Below are positions 17,073 to 26,483 of a stretch of 64,000 bases of DNA, in pieces; within the stretch, counting starts at the first letter, position 1, and each line of letters begins with the position of its first letter. Location: positions 434,001 through 498,000 of the forward strand of contig NZ_JAUSXO010000001.1 of NCBI RefSeq assembly GCF_030816075.1, given 5' to 3'. The translations under genes were made by a program, and so were the position numbers. The DNA is from Arthrobacter agilis. Its GTDB lineage: Bacteria; Actinomycetota; Actinomycetes; Actinomycetales; Micrococcaceae. The notes beneath the pieces are model-generated. The model was not told the origin of the DNA, did not search any database, and saw only the letters and a program-made list of their open reading frames with translations.

Positions 17073-18230
17073 GTGACCCAGACCCAGAACGACGCCGTCC
17101 CCGACGCCGCCATCGACATCCAGACCCTGCCGAAGATCTCCCTTCACGACCACCTCGACGGCGGGCTGAGGCCGGCCACCATCGTCGAACTCGCCGCCGG
17201 GATCGGGCACGAGCTGCCGGCGTCGGACGCCGAGGCGCTCGGTGCCTGGTTCCGCGAGTCCGCGGATTCGGGCTCGCTCGAACGCTACCTGGAGACCTTC
17301 GACCACACGATCGCCGTGATGCAGACGCGCGAGGGCCTCATCAGGGTGGCCCGCGAGTTCGTCGAGGACCTCGCGCTCGACGGCGTCGTGTACGGGGAGG
17401 TGCGCTGGGCCCCCGAGCAGCACACCCAGAAGGGCCTGACGCTCGACGAAGCCGTCGAGGCCGTGCAGGAGGGCCTCGAGGCGGGCGCCGCCGCCGTCAT
17501 CGCCACCGGCCGCGTGATCCAGGTCGGCCAGCTCATCACCGCGATGCGTCACGCGGACCGCGGCCAGGAGATCGCCGAACTCGCCGTCCGCCACCGCGAC
17601 AGGGGCGCCGTCGGCTTCGACATCGCCGGCGCCGAGAACGGCTTCCTGCCCTCGCGCTTCACCGACGCGTTCACCTTCCTGGCCTCCGAGCAGTTCCCCG
17701 CCACCATCCACGCGGGCGAGGCGGCCGGCCTGGACAGCATCCAGGACGCACTCGTCGCCGGGCGCGCCCTGCGACTCGGCCACGGCGTCCGCATCGCCGA
17801 GGACATCGAGATCGAGGAGTCCGTGGACGAGGAGGCCGCGGACGGCGAGGAGGTCGGCATCGCGAACCTCGGGCGCCTCGCCTCCTGGGTCCGGGACCGC
17901 GGGATCCCGCTCGAGCTGTGCCCGTCCTCCAACCTGCAGACCGGGGCCATCGCGGCGTTCGGTGACACCATCGACGCGCATCCCTTCGATTTGCTCTACC
18001 AGCTCGGGTTCAAGGTCACCGTCAACACCGACAACCGCCTCATGAGCGGGGTGACCCTCACCGGGGAGTTCGAACTGCTCGTCGACACGTTCGGGTACGA
18101 CCTCGGCGACCTGCTGGAGCTCACCCTCAACGCCGTCGACGCCGCGTTCCTGCCCCTCGAGGACCGCGAGGCGCTGGCCCAGTACGTCGCGGAGAGCTTC
18201 GACACGGCCGCCCGGCAGGCGTCGGCCTGA
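17073..18230 (+). CDS. add: Adenosine deaminase
   Basis: The enzyme deaminates adenosine and deoxyadenosine to inosine and deoxyinosine. The 385 residues follow the metal-dependent hydrolase barrel order. Zinc ligands H25 and H27 lie in the S-L-H-D-H-L-D-G-G segment. A-T-I-H-A-G-E-A-A-G near residue 213 carries the third histidine and the catalytic glutamate. H-G-V-R-I follows near residue 235, and N-T-D-N-R near residue 315 holds the last ligand aspartate. The GTG start is supported by the -10 box 7 bases upstream. MazG follows after 8 bases and is probably co-transcribed. Confidence 0.95.
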   Translation: MTQTQNDAVPDAAIDIQTLPKISLHDHLDGGLRPATIVELAAGIGHELPASDAEALGAWFRESADSGSLERYLETFDHTIAVMQTREGLIRVAREFVEDLALDGVVYGEVRWAPEQHTQKGLTLDEAVEAVQEGLEAGAAAVIATGRVIQVGQLITAMRHADRGQEIAELAVRHRDRGAVGFDIAGAENGFLPSRFTDAFTFLASEQFPATIHAGEAAGLDSIQDALVAGRALRLGHGVRIAEDIEIEESVDEEAADGEEVGIANLGRLASWVRDRGIPLELCPSSNLQTGAIAAFGDTIDAHPFDLLYQLGFKVTVNTDNRLMSGVTLTGEFELLVDTFGYDLGDLLELTLNAVDAAFLPLEDREALAQYVAESFDTAARQASA

Positions 18231-18238
18231 CCGACCCC

Positions 18239-18958
18239 GTGACGGACGCACCCTCCCTGCGCTTCGACGCCGCGCCCGGGCCCACCCCAGGCGCGGCGGT
18301 CGAGCGGCTCGTGGAGGTGGTGGACCTCCTCCGCCGCCACTGCCCGTGGACGGCGGCACTGGACCACGCGTCGCTGCTCGAGTACCTGGTGGAGGAGACG
18401 TACGAGCTCTACGAGGCCGTCGACGACATCGCCCGCGCAGCACACCCGCCCGATGCGCTGCGGGACGAACTGCGGGGCGAGCTCGGCGACGTCCTGTTCC
18501 AGGTGGTCCTCCACGCGCAGCTGCAGGCCGAGGAGGGGGCCTTCGGATTCGCGGACGTCGCGGCCGGGCTCACGGCCAAGCTCGTCCGGCGCAATCCGCA
18601 CGTGTTCGCCCCCGATGGTGCGCTGCGGGGGAGCTTCCCCGCGTCGGTGGACGAGATCGTGGCGACCTGGCAGTCCGTGAAGCAGCAGGAACGGCCCGCC
18701 CGCACCTCGCCCTTCGACGGCATCCCGTCCCACCTCCCCGCGCTCGCCCTCGCGGTGAAGACCCTCCGCCGGGCGGGGGAGCCCGTCGGGTCCGCCCCTG
18801 CAGTCGACACCGGGGCCGCAGCCGGGGACCCGGGGGAGGAGCAGCTCGGCCGGGAGCTGCTGGCGCTCGCCCGCCGGGCCCTCGCTGCCGGTATCGACCC
18901 GGAGCGGGCGCTGCGCCGCGCGGTGCTGGACTACCAGCGCGACGCCGACGGCCCCTGA
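18239..18958 (+). CDS. mazG: MazG nucleoside triphosphate pyrophosphohydrolase
   Basis: MazG hydrolyses (d)NTPs to NMP and pyrophosphate, mostly cleaning up damaged or excess nucleotides. The 239 residues show the all-alpha MazG metal motif E-E-T-Y-E-L-Y-E-A-V-D-D near residues 44-55, then G-E-L-G-D-V-L-F-Q. This is followed by the N-P-H-V-F and W-x-x-x-K-x-x-E segments of the first MazG domain. The second domain looks shortened and ends in an A/G/P-rich linker plus one helix. The GTG start has no clear ribosome site, so it may be translated by coupling from add. Confidence 0.88.
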   Translation: MTDAPSLRFDAAPGPTPGAAVERLVEVVDLLRRHCPWTAALDHASLLEYLVEETYELYEAVDDIARAAHPPDALRDELRGELGDVLFQVVLHAQLQAEEGAFGFADVAAGLTAKLVRRNPHVFAPDGALRGSFPASVDEIVATWQSVKQQERPARTSPFDGIPSHLPALALAVKTLRRAGEPVGSAPAVDTGAAAGDPGEEQLGRELLALARRALAAGIDPERALRRAVLDYQRDADGP

Positions 18959-19006
18959 GCCGATGGGTGTCCCGGTGATCCAGCCCACGTCGGCACGCGC
19001 GTGAAC

Positions 19007-20374
<1,368 letters not shown>

Positions 20375-20471
20375 TAGATCGGCAGTTGATCAGGAGGGCG
20401 GTTACCCTCGTTAAACGGGCCCGGCGAGGGACCCGACGCGACAACACGCGAAAGCGTTGACGAGGAGCTCC

Positions 20472-21305
20472 ATGACAGCCCGCCGCCCTAACGTGCCGCG
20501 AGCCGGCCGTCCGACGCCTACGGCGGAGGAACGGCCGGCCCCCGGCACGGCCAAGGGCCAGACCACCGACCACGGCACCCGTGGAGCCGGCCACCAGCCG
20601 GCCCCCTCCCGACCGGGGCTGTCCCCGGCCCGGCCCGGCGCCTCCCCGCGGAAGCCGGCCACGCCGCGCGTCTCCGGTCCCTCGGCCACGAAGGACCCGA
20701 GGGCAGCGGCGGCCCCCGCCGCAGGCCGGCCCCGCGCCGCGGGGACCGAGAGTGCGGCATCGCCCCGCACCGGGCGCCCCGCGGCGTCCGGGAGCGCGGC
20801 CCGGGCGTCGTCCCCGTCCGCCGCGCGGGCCGCGGAGCGTTCCCAGCTGGCGGGGAGCATCCGCCGCGGAAGGGTCGGCTCGAAGCGCGCCGAATCCCCG
20901 ATCCAGCCGGCCGAGGAGGCCACGCCCATCCCGGCGAAGGCCTTCTCGGGGCGGCTGCTGGCCCTCGCCGTGGTCCTCGTCGCCGTGATCGTGCTCCTCG
21001 CGCCGTCGGTGAGCCGGTACGTGCAGCAGCAGGGCGAACTGGACGCCCTGCGGGCGGACATCGCCCGCCAGCAGCAGGAACAGGCGGACTACCAGTCCGA
21101 GCTCGCCCGCTGGGACGATCCGGCCTTCGTCAAGCAGCAGGCGCGCGAGCGCATCTTCCTCGTCATGCCGGGGGAGACCCGCTACCTGGTGAAGGGCGGC
21201 GAGGGCATCGAGGACGGCACGGGCGAGGGCTCGGCCGCCGAACCCACCGATCTGCCCTGGGTCGACTCCCTCTGGAGCTCGGTCGTGCGCGCAGCAACGG
21301 ATTGA
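20472..21305 (+). CDS. FtsB/DivIC-like septum formation initiator with long disordered N-terminus
   Basis: This bitopic protein has 277 residues. About 160 N-terminal residues are rich in Pro, Ala, Gly, Arg and Ser and are probably disordered in the cytoplasm. Next comes one transmembrane helix (about 162-180), a short coiled coil (181-215) rich in Q, E and L, and the family's extracytoplasmic W-D-D-P-A-F-V-K-Q-Q-A-R-E-R segment. FtsB/DivIC proteins join FtsL and FtsQ in the divisome. The position after eno matches other actinobacteria. The ATG at 20472 has a G-A-G-G-A-G site. Confidence 0.88.
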   Translation: MTARRPNVPRAGRPTPTAEERPAPGTAKGQTTDHGTRGAGHQPAPSRPGLSPARPGASPRKPATPRVSGPSATKDPRAAAAPAAGRPRAAGTESAASPRTGRPAASGSAARASSPSAARAAERSQLAGSIRRGRVGSKRAESPIQPAEEATPIPAKAFSGRLLALAVVLVAVIVLLAPSVSRYVQQQGELDALRADIARQQQEQADYQSELARWDDPAFVKQQARERIFLVMPGETRYLVKGGEGIEDGTGEGSAAEPTDLPWVDSLWSSVVRAATD

Positions 21306-21382
21306 GCGACCAGCGGCGGGCAGCCCGAAGGATCCCCGCCGCGACCAGGACACCCGGAACCGGTGTCCCAGGAAGGAACAGC

Positions 21383-22147
21383 GTGACCCAGCAGGACCAG
21401 CACGACGACCAGCACGACGACCACCGCGACGGCTCCGGCCGGCAGGCGGGCGACGATCCGAGGACCCCGAGTGCGCGGGACCTCGACGTCCTCAGCCGCC
21501 AGCTGGGCCGGCCCGTACGGGACGTCGTCGAGATCGGTGCCCGGTGCGTGTGCGGGAACCCGCTCGTCGCCACCACCGCTCCGCGGCTCTCCAACGGCAT
21601 CCCCTTCCCCACCACGTACTACCTCAGCCACCCCGTCGTCACGGCTGCGGTGTCACGCCTCGAGGCCGAGGGCGTCATGACGGAGATGAGCGAGCGGCTG
21701 GTGGGTGACCCCGACCTCGCCGCGCGCTACCGCGCCGCCCACGAGGCCTATCTCGCCGCCCGCGCCGCCGTCGGCGAACGTGCGGGCACCGGGCCGGTCC
21801 CCGAGATCGACGGCGTGTCCGCCGGCGGGATGCCCACCCGCGTCAAGTGCCTGCACGTGCTGGTGGGACACTCCCTGGCCGCCGGACCCGGCGTCAATCC
21901 GCTGGGCGACGAGGCGATCGCCCGCATCGCGCCGTGGTGGACGCCCGACCGCTGCTCCTGCGACGGGGCGTGGGACACCACCGGACAGGCACCGCACGCC
22001 GATCTGAGCAGGCACACGCGGACGCAGGGCCTGAGCGCCGAGGAGCTCGACGCGAAGCGCGCGGCCCGCCGCGGTGCCGCCGCGCCATCGGCCGCGGGCA
22101 GCACCGCGGGCCCCACCGGTTCCACCGCACCCACCGAGGAGAAGTAA
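21383..22147 (+). CDS. DUF501 domain-containing protein
   Basis: This is the conserved hypothetical protein that lies between the septum protein and the Ppx/GppA phosphatase in many actinobacteria. It is 254 residues long from the GTG at 21383. That start is preferred to a TTG at 21302 because G-G-A-A-G-G-A stands 7 bases before it. Visible features are a hydrophilic H/D/Q-rich N-terminus, a C-V-C-G motif (about residue 55), K-C-L-H-V-L-V-G-H-S-L-A-A-G-P-G in the middle, and C-S-C-D near the end. The cysteine/histidine pattern suggests metal binding, but no function is established. It overlaps the next ATG by one base. Confidence 0.85.
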   Translation: MTQQDQHDDQHDDHRDGSGRQAGDDPRTPSARDLDVLSRQLGRPVRDVVEIGARCVCGNPLVATTAPRLSNGIPFPTTYYLSHPVVTAAVSRLEAEGVMTEMSERLVGDPDLAARYRAAHEAYLAARAAVGERAGTGPVPEIDGVSAGGMPTRVKCLHVLVGHSLAAGPGVNPLGDEAIARIAPWWTPDRCSCDGAWDTTGQAPHADLSRHTRTQGLSAEELDAKRAARRGAAAPSAAGSTAGPTGSTAPTEEK

Positions 22148-23091
22148 TGCGCACAGCAGCCATCGACTGCGGTACCAATTCCATCCGCCTGCTCATCGCC
22201 GACAGCGAGGACGGCGTCCTGACCGACGTCGTCCGGCTCATGCGCGTCGTGCGGCTCGGCGAGGGCGTCGATGCCACCGGACGCCTGTCCGAGGCGGCGC
22301 TCGCCCGCACCTTCACCGCGGCGGAGGAGTACGCGGCCCTCATCGAGGAGCACGGCGCCCCGCCCCTCCGGTTCGTCGCGACCTCCGCGTCCCGCGACGC
22401 CGAGAACCGCCAGGAGTTCGTCGACGGCATCCGTGCCCGGCTCGGCGTGGAGCCCGAGGTCATCTCTGGCGACGAGGAGGCGAGGCTTTCCTTCGACGGA
22501 GCCGTCAGCGTGCTCGCCACCGCCGCGGACGAGACCGTCCTGGTGATCGACGTCGGCGGCGGCAGCACGGAGTTCGTGGCGGGTACCACGGCGGGACTGA
22601 TCGCCTCCCGCAGCACGAACATGGGCTGCGTCCGCTACACCGAGCGCTTCCTGCAGGACGACCCGCCCACCGACATCCAGATCGCCGCGATGACCGAGGA
22701 GGTGCGCCGCCTCATCGACGAGGCGTCGGCCGAGGTGCCCCTGGACCGCATCACGAAGATCGTCGGCGTCGCGGGCAGCGTCACGACCGTCACGGCACAC
22801 GCCCTGGACCTGCCCACCTACCAGCCCGAGCGTATCCACGGCGCCGAACTGCCCATCCCCGCGATCGCGGCAGCGGCGTCGGACCTCCTGCACCGGCCCC
22901 GCACGGCACGGGCGGCACTGCCCTACATGCACCCCGGCCGCGTCGACGTGATCGGCGCCGGTGCCCTGATCTGGGCGACCATCGTCGAGCGCGTGGCGGC
23001 CGTCACCGACGGGCGCGTGGGGACCGCGATCTCCAGCGAGCACGACATCCTGGACGGGATCGCGCTGAGCGTCGCGGACCGGGTCGGGTGA
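22147..23091 (+). CDS. Ppx/GppA family exopolyphosphatase
   Basis: This 314-residue member of the ASKHA fold has the phosphate 1 motif A-I-D-C-G-T-N-S-I-R-L-L (residues 5-16) and the phosphate 2 motif V-I-D-V-G-G-G-S-T-E-F near 134-144. It also has a conserved S-A-S-R-D segment near 80. It is the short actinobacterial form without the HD domain. Homologues release phosphate from polyphosphate or hydrolyse pppGpp, and sequence alone does not separate these activities. The start overlaps the DUF501 stop (TAATG). Confidence 0.87.
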   Translation: MRTAAIDCGTNSIRLLIADSEDGVLTDVVRLMRVVRLGEGVDATGRLSEAALARTFTAAEEYAALIEEHGAPPLRFVATSASRDAENRQEFVDGIRARLGVEPEVISGDEEARLSFDGAVSVLATAADETVLVIDVGGGSTEFVAGTTAGLIASRSTNMGCVRYTERFLQDDPPTDIQIAAMTEEVRRLIDEASAEVPLDRITKIVGVAGSVTTVTAHALDLPTYQPERIHGAELPIPAIAAAASDLLHRPRTARAALPYMHPGRVDVIGAGALIWATIVERVAAVTDGRVGTAISSEHDILDGIALSVADRVG

Positions 23092-23095
23092 GCTG

Positions 23096-24532
23096 ATGCG
23101 CAGCCGAGGGCGCCGGATGCGGCGGACGGCCCGGGCGGGCGCGGTCGCCGCCGCCGCCCTCACCGTCCTGCTGCCGGCCGCGGTGCCCGCGGCCGCGGAC
23201 GAGATCCGCGACAAGGAGTACTGGCTCGAGGACTACGGCATCACCGAGGCGTGGAAGACCACCCAGGGCGAGGGCGTCACGGTGGCCGTGATCGACAGCG
23301 GGATCGACGGCACCCACCCCGATCTCGTCGGGGCCGTGGTCGGCGGCACGGACGCCTCCGGGGCTGGCGACCCCGGCGGGCAGCGCGGCATCGGAGAGGT
23401 CACGGGCCACGGCACCCTCGTCGGCACGCTCCTCGCCGGGCGGGGCCACACGGACGACGCCGCACCCGCGCCCGCACCCGCACCCTCGGGCGGGAGCACC
23501 GGCAGGGCGACACCACCGGCCCGCCCGCCCGCGACCCCACCCGCCGATGCCGGACCGCTCGAGCAGTACGGCGCGGGCCCCGACGGCATCGTCGGCGTCG
23601 CGCCCCAGGCGGACCTGCTGGCCGTCTCCGTCTTCATCGAGGGCCAGAACAGCGGCCCCAACCCCGCCGGCGTGTCGGTGGATCAGCAGATCCCCGACGC
23701 CGTCCACTGGGCGGTCGACCACGGCGCCGACGTGATCAACATGTCCCTCGGCAGCACGAGCACCGCCTGGCCCGAGAGCTGGGACGACGCCTTCCTGTAC
23801 GCGGAGCAGAACGACGTCGTCGTCGTCGCGGCCGCCGGGAACCGCGCCGGGGGCCTGACCCAGGTCGGCGCACCCGCGACCATCCCCGGGGTACTCGCCG
23901 TCGCCGGGCTGGACCGGTCCGGGGTGGCCAGCGCCGAGGCCTCCAGCGAAGGCATCAGCATCGCCGTCGCCGCGCCGTCCGAGGACCTCGTCGGCGGACT
24001 GCCCGGCGGCTTCTACGCCGACTGGTCCGGGACCTCCGGCGCCGCGCCCCTCGTCTCGGGCGTCGCCGCCCTCATCCGCGCCCGGTATCCCGACCTCTCG
24101 GCGGCGCAGGTGGTGAACCGGATCGTGGGCACGGCCCGGGACGCCGGGGCCCCCGGCTTCGACACCCTCTACGGGTACGGCGTCCTCGACGTCGCCTCGG
24201 CCGTCGGCAGGGACGTGGCCGTGCCCGACGAGAACCGGCTCGGCAGCATGGCCGAGTGGATCCAGCTCTACCGGCGCGGCGGGCAGACCCCCGCACCCTC
24301 ACCGGCCCCCGTCGAGGAGTCCCCGGCGGAGGTCATCCCCGCGCCTCCCGCCCCGCAGGCCGAGGACCCCCTCACCTCGGTGCACAACGTCCCCGCGCTC
24401 GTGGTGCTCGGCTTCGGCGGACTCCTGCTCGCGGTGCTGCTGGGCGGGGCGGTGCACGTGCTGCGCGTGCGCCGCCCCCCACGGCCCGGACCGGTGCACG
24501 ACGGGCGGTCCCCGGACGATCCCTCCGCCTGA
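23096..24532 (+). CDS. S8 family serine peptidase, mycosin-like architecture
   Basis: This 478-residue secreted, membrane-anchored subtilase has a basic signal peptide with A-x-A near residue 33 and the catalytic triad D67 (V-I-D-S-G), H105 (G-H-G-T) and S314 (S-G-T-S-G-A-A-P). An oxyanion segment V-A-A-A-G-N is present. A Pro/Ala/Thr-rich loop of about 45 residues is inserted after the catalytic histidine. After the catalytic domain come a Pro-rich linker, one transmembrane helix (about 435-458) and an arginine-rich tail. This order matches mycosins (MycP), which process substrates of type VII secretion. No ESX genes are nearby, so the substrate is unknown. Confidence 0.85.
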   Translation: MRSRGRRMRRTARAGAVAAAALTVLLPAAVPAAADEIRDKEYWLEDYGITEAWKTTQGEGVTVAVIDSGIDGTHPDLVGAVVGGTDASGAGDPGGQRGIGEVTGHGTLVGTLLAGRGHTDDAAPAPAPAPSGGSTGRATPPARPPATPPADAGPLEQYGAGPDGIVGVAPQADLLAVSVFIEGQNSGPNPAGVSVDQQIPDAVHWAVDHGADVINMSLGSTSTAWPESWDDAFLYAEQNDVVVVAAAGNRAGGLTQVGAPATIPGVLAVAGLDRSGVASAEASSEGISIAVAAPSEDLVGGLPGGFYADWSGTSGAAPLVSGVAALIRARYPDLSAAQVVNRIVGTARDAGAPGFDTLYGYGVLDVASAVGRDVAVPDENRLGSMAEWIQLYRRGGQTPAPSPAPVEESPAEVIPAPPAPQAEDPLTSVHNVPALVVLGFGGLLLAVLLGGAVHVLRVRRPPRPGPVHDGRSPDDPSA

Positions 24533-24587
24533 CGGCAGGCCGTAACGAGCAGGGCCGGTCCGGGGTTCCCCGACGCCCAGGGAGCTA

Positions 24588-24616
24588 GTGAAGATTTTCA
24601 CAAACTCCGGTAGCAT
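24588..24616 (+). promoter_or_regulatory. Promoter for leaderless ndh mRNA
   Basis: A weak GTGAAG -35 box (24588-24593) lies 17 bp before TAGCAT (24611-24616), which is 7 bases before the ATG at 24624. Confidence 0.55.
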
Positions 24617-24623
24617 CGGGGGC

Positions 24624-26063
24624 ATGGCATCGAACCCACACTTCTCCGACCGCCCGCGCATCCTCGTCGTCGGCGGCGGTTACGTCGGACTGTACGTCGC
24701 GCGCGGGCTGCAGAAACAGGTCAAGGACCACGGCGGCATCGTCACGCTGGTCGACCCCCTGCCCTACATGACCTACCAGCCCTTCCTCCCCGAGGTCGCC
24801 GCCGGCAGCATCGAGCCGCGCCACGCGATCGTCTCCCACCGCAAGCACCTGCGGAAGACGGAACTGATCTCGGGCAAGGTCACCTCGATCGACCACGCCG
24901 GACGCAAGGCCACCATCGAGCCCACGGGCGGCGGGGAGTCCTTCGAGCTCGGCTACACCGACGTCGTCGTGGCCGCCGGCTCCATCACGCGCACCTTCCC
25001 GATCGACGGCCTGAAGGACCAGGGCATCGGCCTGAAGACCATCGAGGAGGCCGTCGCGCTGCGCGACAGGATGCTCGAGCGCATCGAGACCGGCTCCGTC
25101 ATGCCCGCGGGCCCCGAGCGCGACCGCGCGCTGACCTTCGTCGTCGTCGGCGGCGGTTTCGCCGGCATCGAAGCCATCACGGAGATGGAGGACGCGGCCC
25201 GCGACGCCGTCAAGGCCAACGCCCGCCTCAGCCGCTCCGACCTCCGCTTCGTCCTCGTCGAGGCCATGGGACGCATCATGCCCGAGGTCACCCCCGCGCA
25301 GGCCGAGTGGGTCGTCGAGCACCTCCGCTCCCGCGAGATCGAGGTCCTGCTGAACACCTCGCTCTCCAGCGCCAAGGACGGCACGCTCAAGCTCATCAAC
25401 ATGCCGGACAAGACCCCTGCGGACGAGTTCGAGACCGACACGCTGCTCTGGACCGCAGGCGTCCAGGCCAACCCGGTGGTCCGTTCCACGGACTTCCCGG
25501 TCGACGAGCGCGGCCGCGTCCGCGCCACCCCCGAGCTCCGCATCACGGGCGACGACGGACCCGTCGCGCACGCCTGGACCGCCGGCGACGTCGCGGCCGT
25601 CCCCGACCTGACCGGTGGGGGAGTCGGAGGCTTCTGCGTCCCCAACGCCCAGCACGCCGTCCGCCAGGCGAAGCTCCTCGCCGCGAACATCCTCGCCGAG
25701 AACTACGGCGTCGGTGAGGTCAAGGAGTACCGCCACACCAACCTCGGCGCCGTCGCCGGCTTCGGCCAGTTCAAGGGTGTCGCGAACATCATGGGCTTCG
25801 GCATGAAGGGCTTCCCGGCCTGGCTCGCCCACCGCGGCTACCACGGCTTCGCCATGCCGATGTACGAGCGCAAGGCCCGCGTGATCATCAACTGGAGCAT
25901 GAGCTTCCTGTTCGGTCGCGACCTCGCCCCGCTGTCGGACCTGCAGACCCCGCAGCGCCAGTTCCGCGAAGCGGCCACCCCGCCGCCCAAGAAGGACACC
26001 GCGCTGCAGAGCCAGCCGCCCACGCCGGCCGGACAGGCCGCGTCGGCGAAGGCCACTGCCTGA
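24624..26063 (+). CDS. ndh: Type II NADH dehydrogenase (NAD(P)/FAD-dependent oxidoreductase)
   Basis: This single-subunit, non-proton-pumping NADH:quinone oxidoreductase has 479 residues. The first Rossmann motif, V-V-G-G-G-Y-V-G (15-22), binds FAD. The second, V-V-V-G-G-G-F-A-G-I-E (about 172-182), binds NADH. The T-A-G-D-V-A-A-V-P segment contacts the flavin, and a hydrophobic C-terminal helix region probably attaches the protein to the membrane surface. A Pro/Lys/Ala tail follows. The start at 24624 is preferred to GTG/ATG codons upstream because of the leaderless promoter. Close homologues exist as several paralogues in actinobacteria, so the quinone reductase role is likely rather than proven. 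Confidence 0.87.
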   Translation: MASNPHFSDRPRILVVGGGYVGLYVARGLQKQVKDHGGIVTLVDPLPYMTYQPFLPEVAAGSIEPRHAIVSHRKHLRKTELISGKVTSIDHAGRKATIEPTGGGESFELGYTDVVVAAGSITRTFPIDGLKDQGIGLKTIEEAVALRDRMLERIETGSVMPAGPERDRALTFVVVGGGFAGIEAITEMEDAARDAVKANARLSRSDLRFVLVEAMGRIMPEVTPAQAEWVVEHLRSREIEVLLNTSLSSAKDGTLKLINMPDKTPADEFETDTLLWTAGVQANPVVRSTDFPVDERGRVRATPELRITGDDGPVAHAWTAGDVAAVPDLTGGGVGGFCVPNAQHAVRQAKLLAANILAENYGVGEVKEYRHTNLGAVAGFGQFKGVANIMGFGMKGFPAWLAHRGYHGFAMPMYERKARVIINWSMSFLFGRDLAPLSDLQTPQRQFREAATPPPKKDTALQSQPPTPAGQAASAKATA

Positions 26064-26082
26064 AAGCACGGAACCGCACGAC

Positions 26083-26120
26083 GAACGACGGCGACCTCCT
26101 GACCGGGGTCGCCGTCGTTC
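26083..26120 (+). terminator. Terminator after ndh
   Basis: A perfect 14-bp stem (26083-26096 with 26107-26120) has a 10-base loop and stands 20 bases after the ndh stop. Confidence 0.85.
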
Positions 26121-26162
26121 TGTCGTCTCCCCGCCGGAGGCGGCACCCCGCACGGCCCGGGG

Positions 26163-26168
26163 TAGGCT
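26163..26168 (+). promoter_or_regulatory. -10 box of the tRNA gene
   Basis: TAGGCT lies 14 bases before the mature tRNA 5' end. No -35 box is evident. Confidence 0.45.
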
Positions 26169-26182
26169 GGTCCGGCGGAACC

Positions 26183-26255
26183 GCCCCAGTAGCCCAATGG
26201 CAGAGGCAGCAGACTTAAAATCTGTTCAGTCAGGGTTCGAGTCCCTGCTGGGGCA
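26183..26255 (+). tRNA. tRNA with UAA anticodon, tRNA-Leu by codon but class I in shape
   Basis: The 73-base cloverleaf is perfect. The acceptor stem is 26183-26189 with 26248-26254 (7 pairs). The D arm lies at 26192-26207. The anticodon stem is 26209-26213 with 26221-26225, around a loop C-T-T-A-A-A-A with anticodon TAA. The T stem is 26231-26235 with 26243-26247, around TTCGAGT. The discriminator is A26255, and CCA is not encoded. The anticodon would read UUA (Leu). The variable region is only five bases (26226-26230), whereas bacterial tRNA-Leu normally has a long variable arm. The tRNA call is firm; the leucine identity rests on the anticodon. Confidence 0.85.
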
Positions 26256-26346
26256 CGGGTCCTCCCGCGGGGTCCCGGCGTGTACTGCGCGGTCGGATGG
26301 TCAGTGCGCTGTGCAGTGCCCGGTGTCAAGGGTCCTCTGCGATGCC

Positions 26347-26372
26347 TGTGACGAGCGTTACAAGGATGTAAC
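26347..26372 (+). promoter_or_regulatory. Candidate operator upstream of liv-type binding protein
   Basis: TGTGACGAGCGTTAC (26347-26361) is followed at once by AAGGATGTAAC. The half-sites read GTGAC-4-GTTAC-6-GTAAC. The first 15 bases recur with two changes at 33116-33130, before the permease operon of the same transporter. The leader that follows (to 26483) is AT-rich and holds a GCCAGG-aaca-CCTGGC hairpin at 26420-26435. Confidence 0.5.
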
Positions 26373-26483
26373 CCGATTCCCTTATCTCAGACACAAATTT
26401 GGATTAGCTTTTCCTACAAGCCAGGAACACCTGGCAAACAGCATCAAAGGCAGCAAGAGCCTTTCGGTCGAGGAGACTAATTC

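Noticed and set aside
16125-18443. 772-codon minus-strand frame over dedA, add and mazG
   Set aside because: Long antisense frames are common in such GC-rich DNA. The plus-strand genes have unambiguous motifs, and this frame crosses the deoA terminator.
24588-24624. Start of ndh at the upstream codon 24588
   Set aside because: The extra residues overlap the promoter elements, and the Rossmann strand begins correctly from the ATG at 24624.
26347-26372. Assignment of the liv motif to GlnR or MtrA
   Set aside because: GTnAC half-sites are present, but the 4- and 6-base spacings match neither consensus in full, so no regulator name is given.
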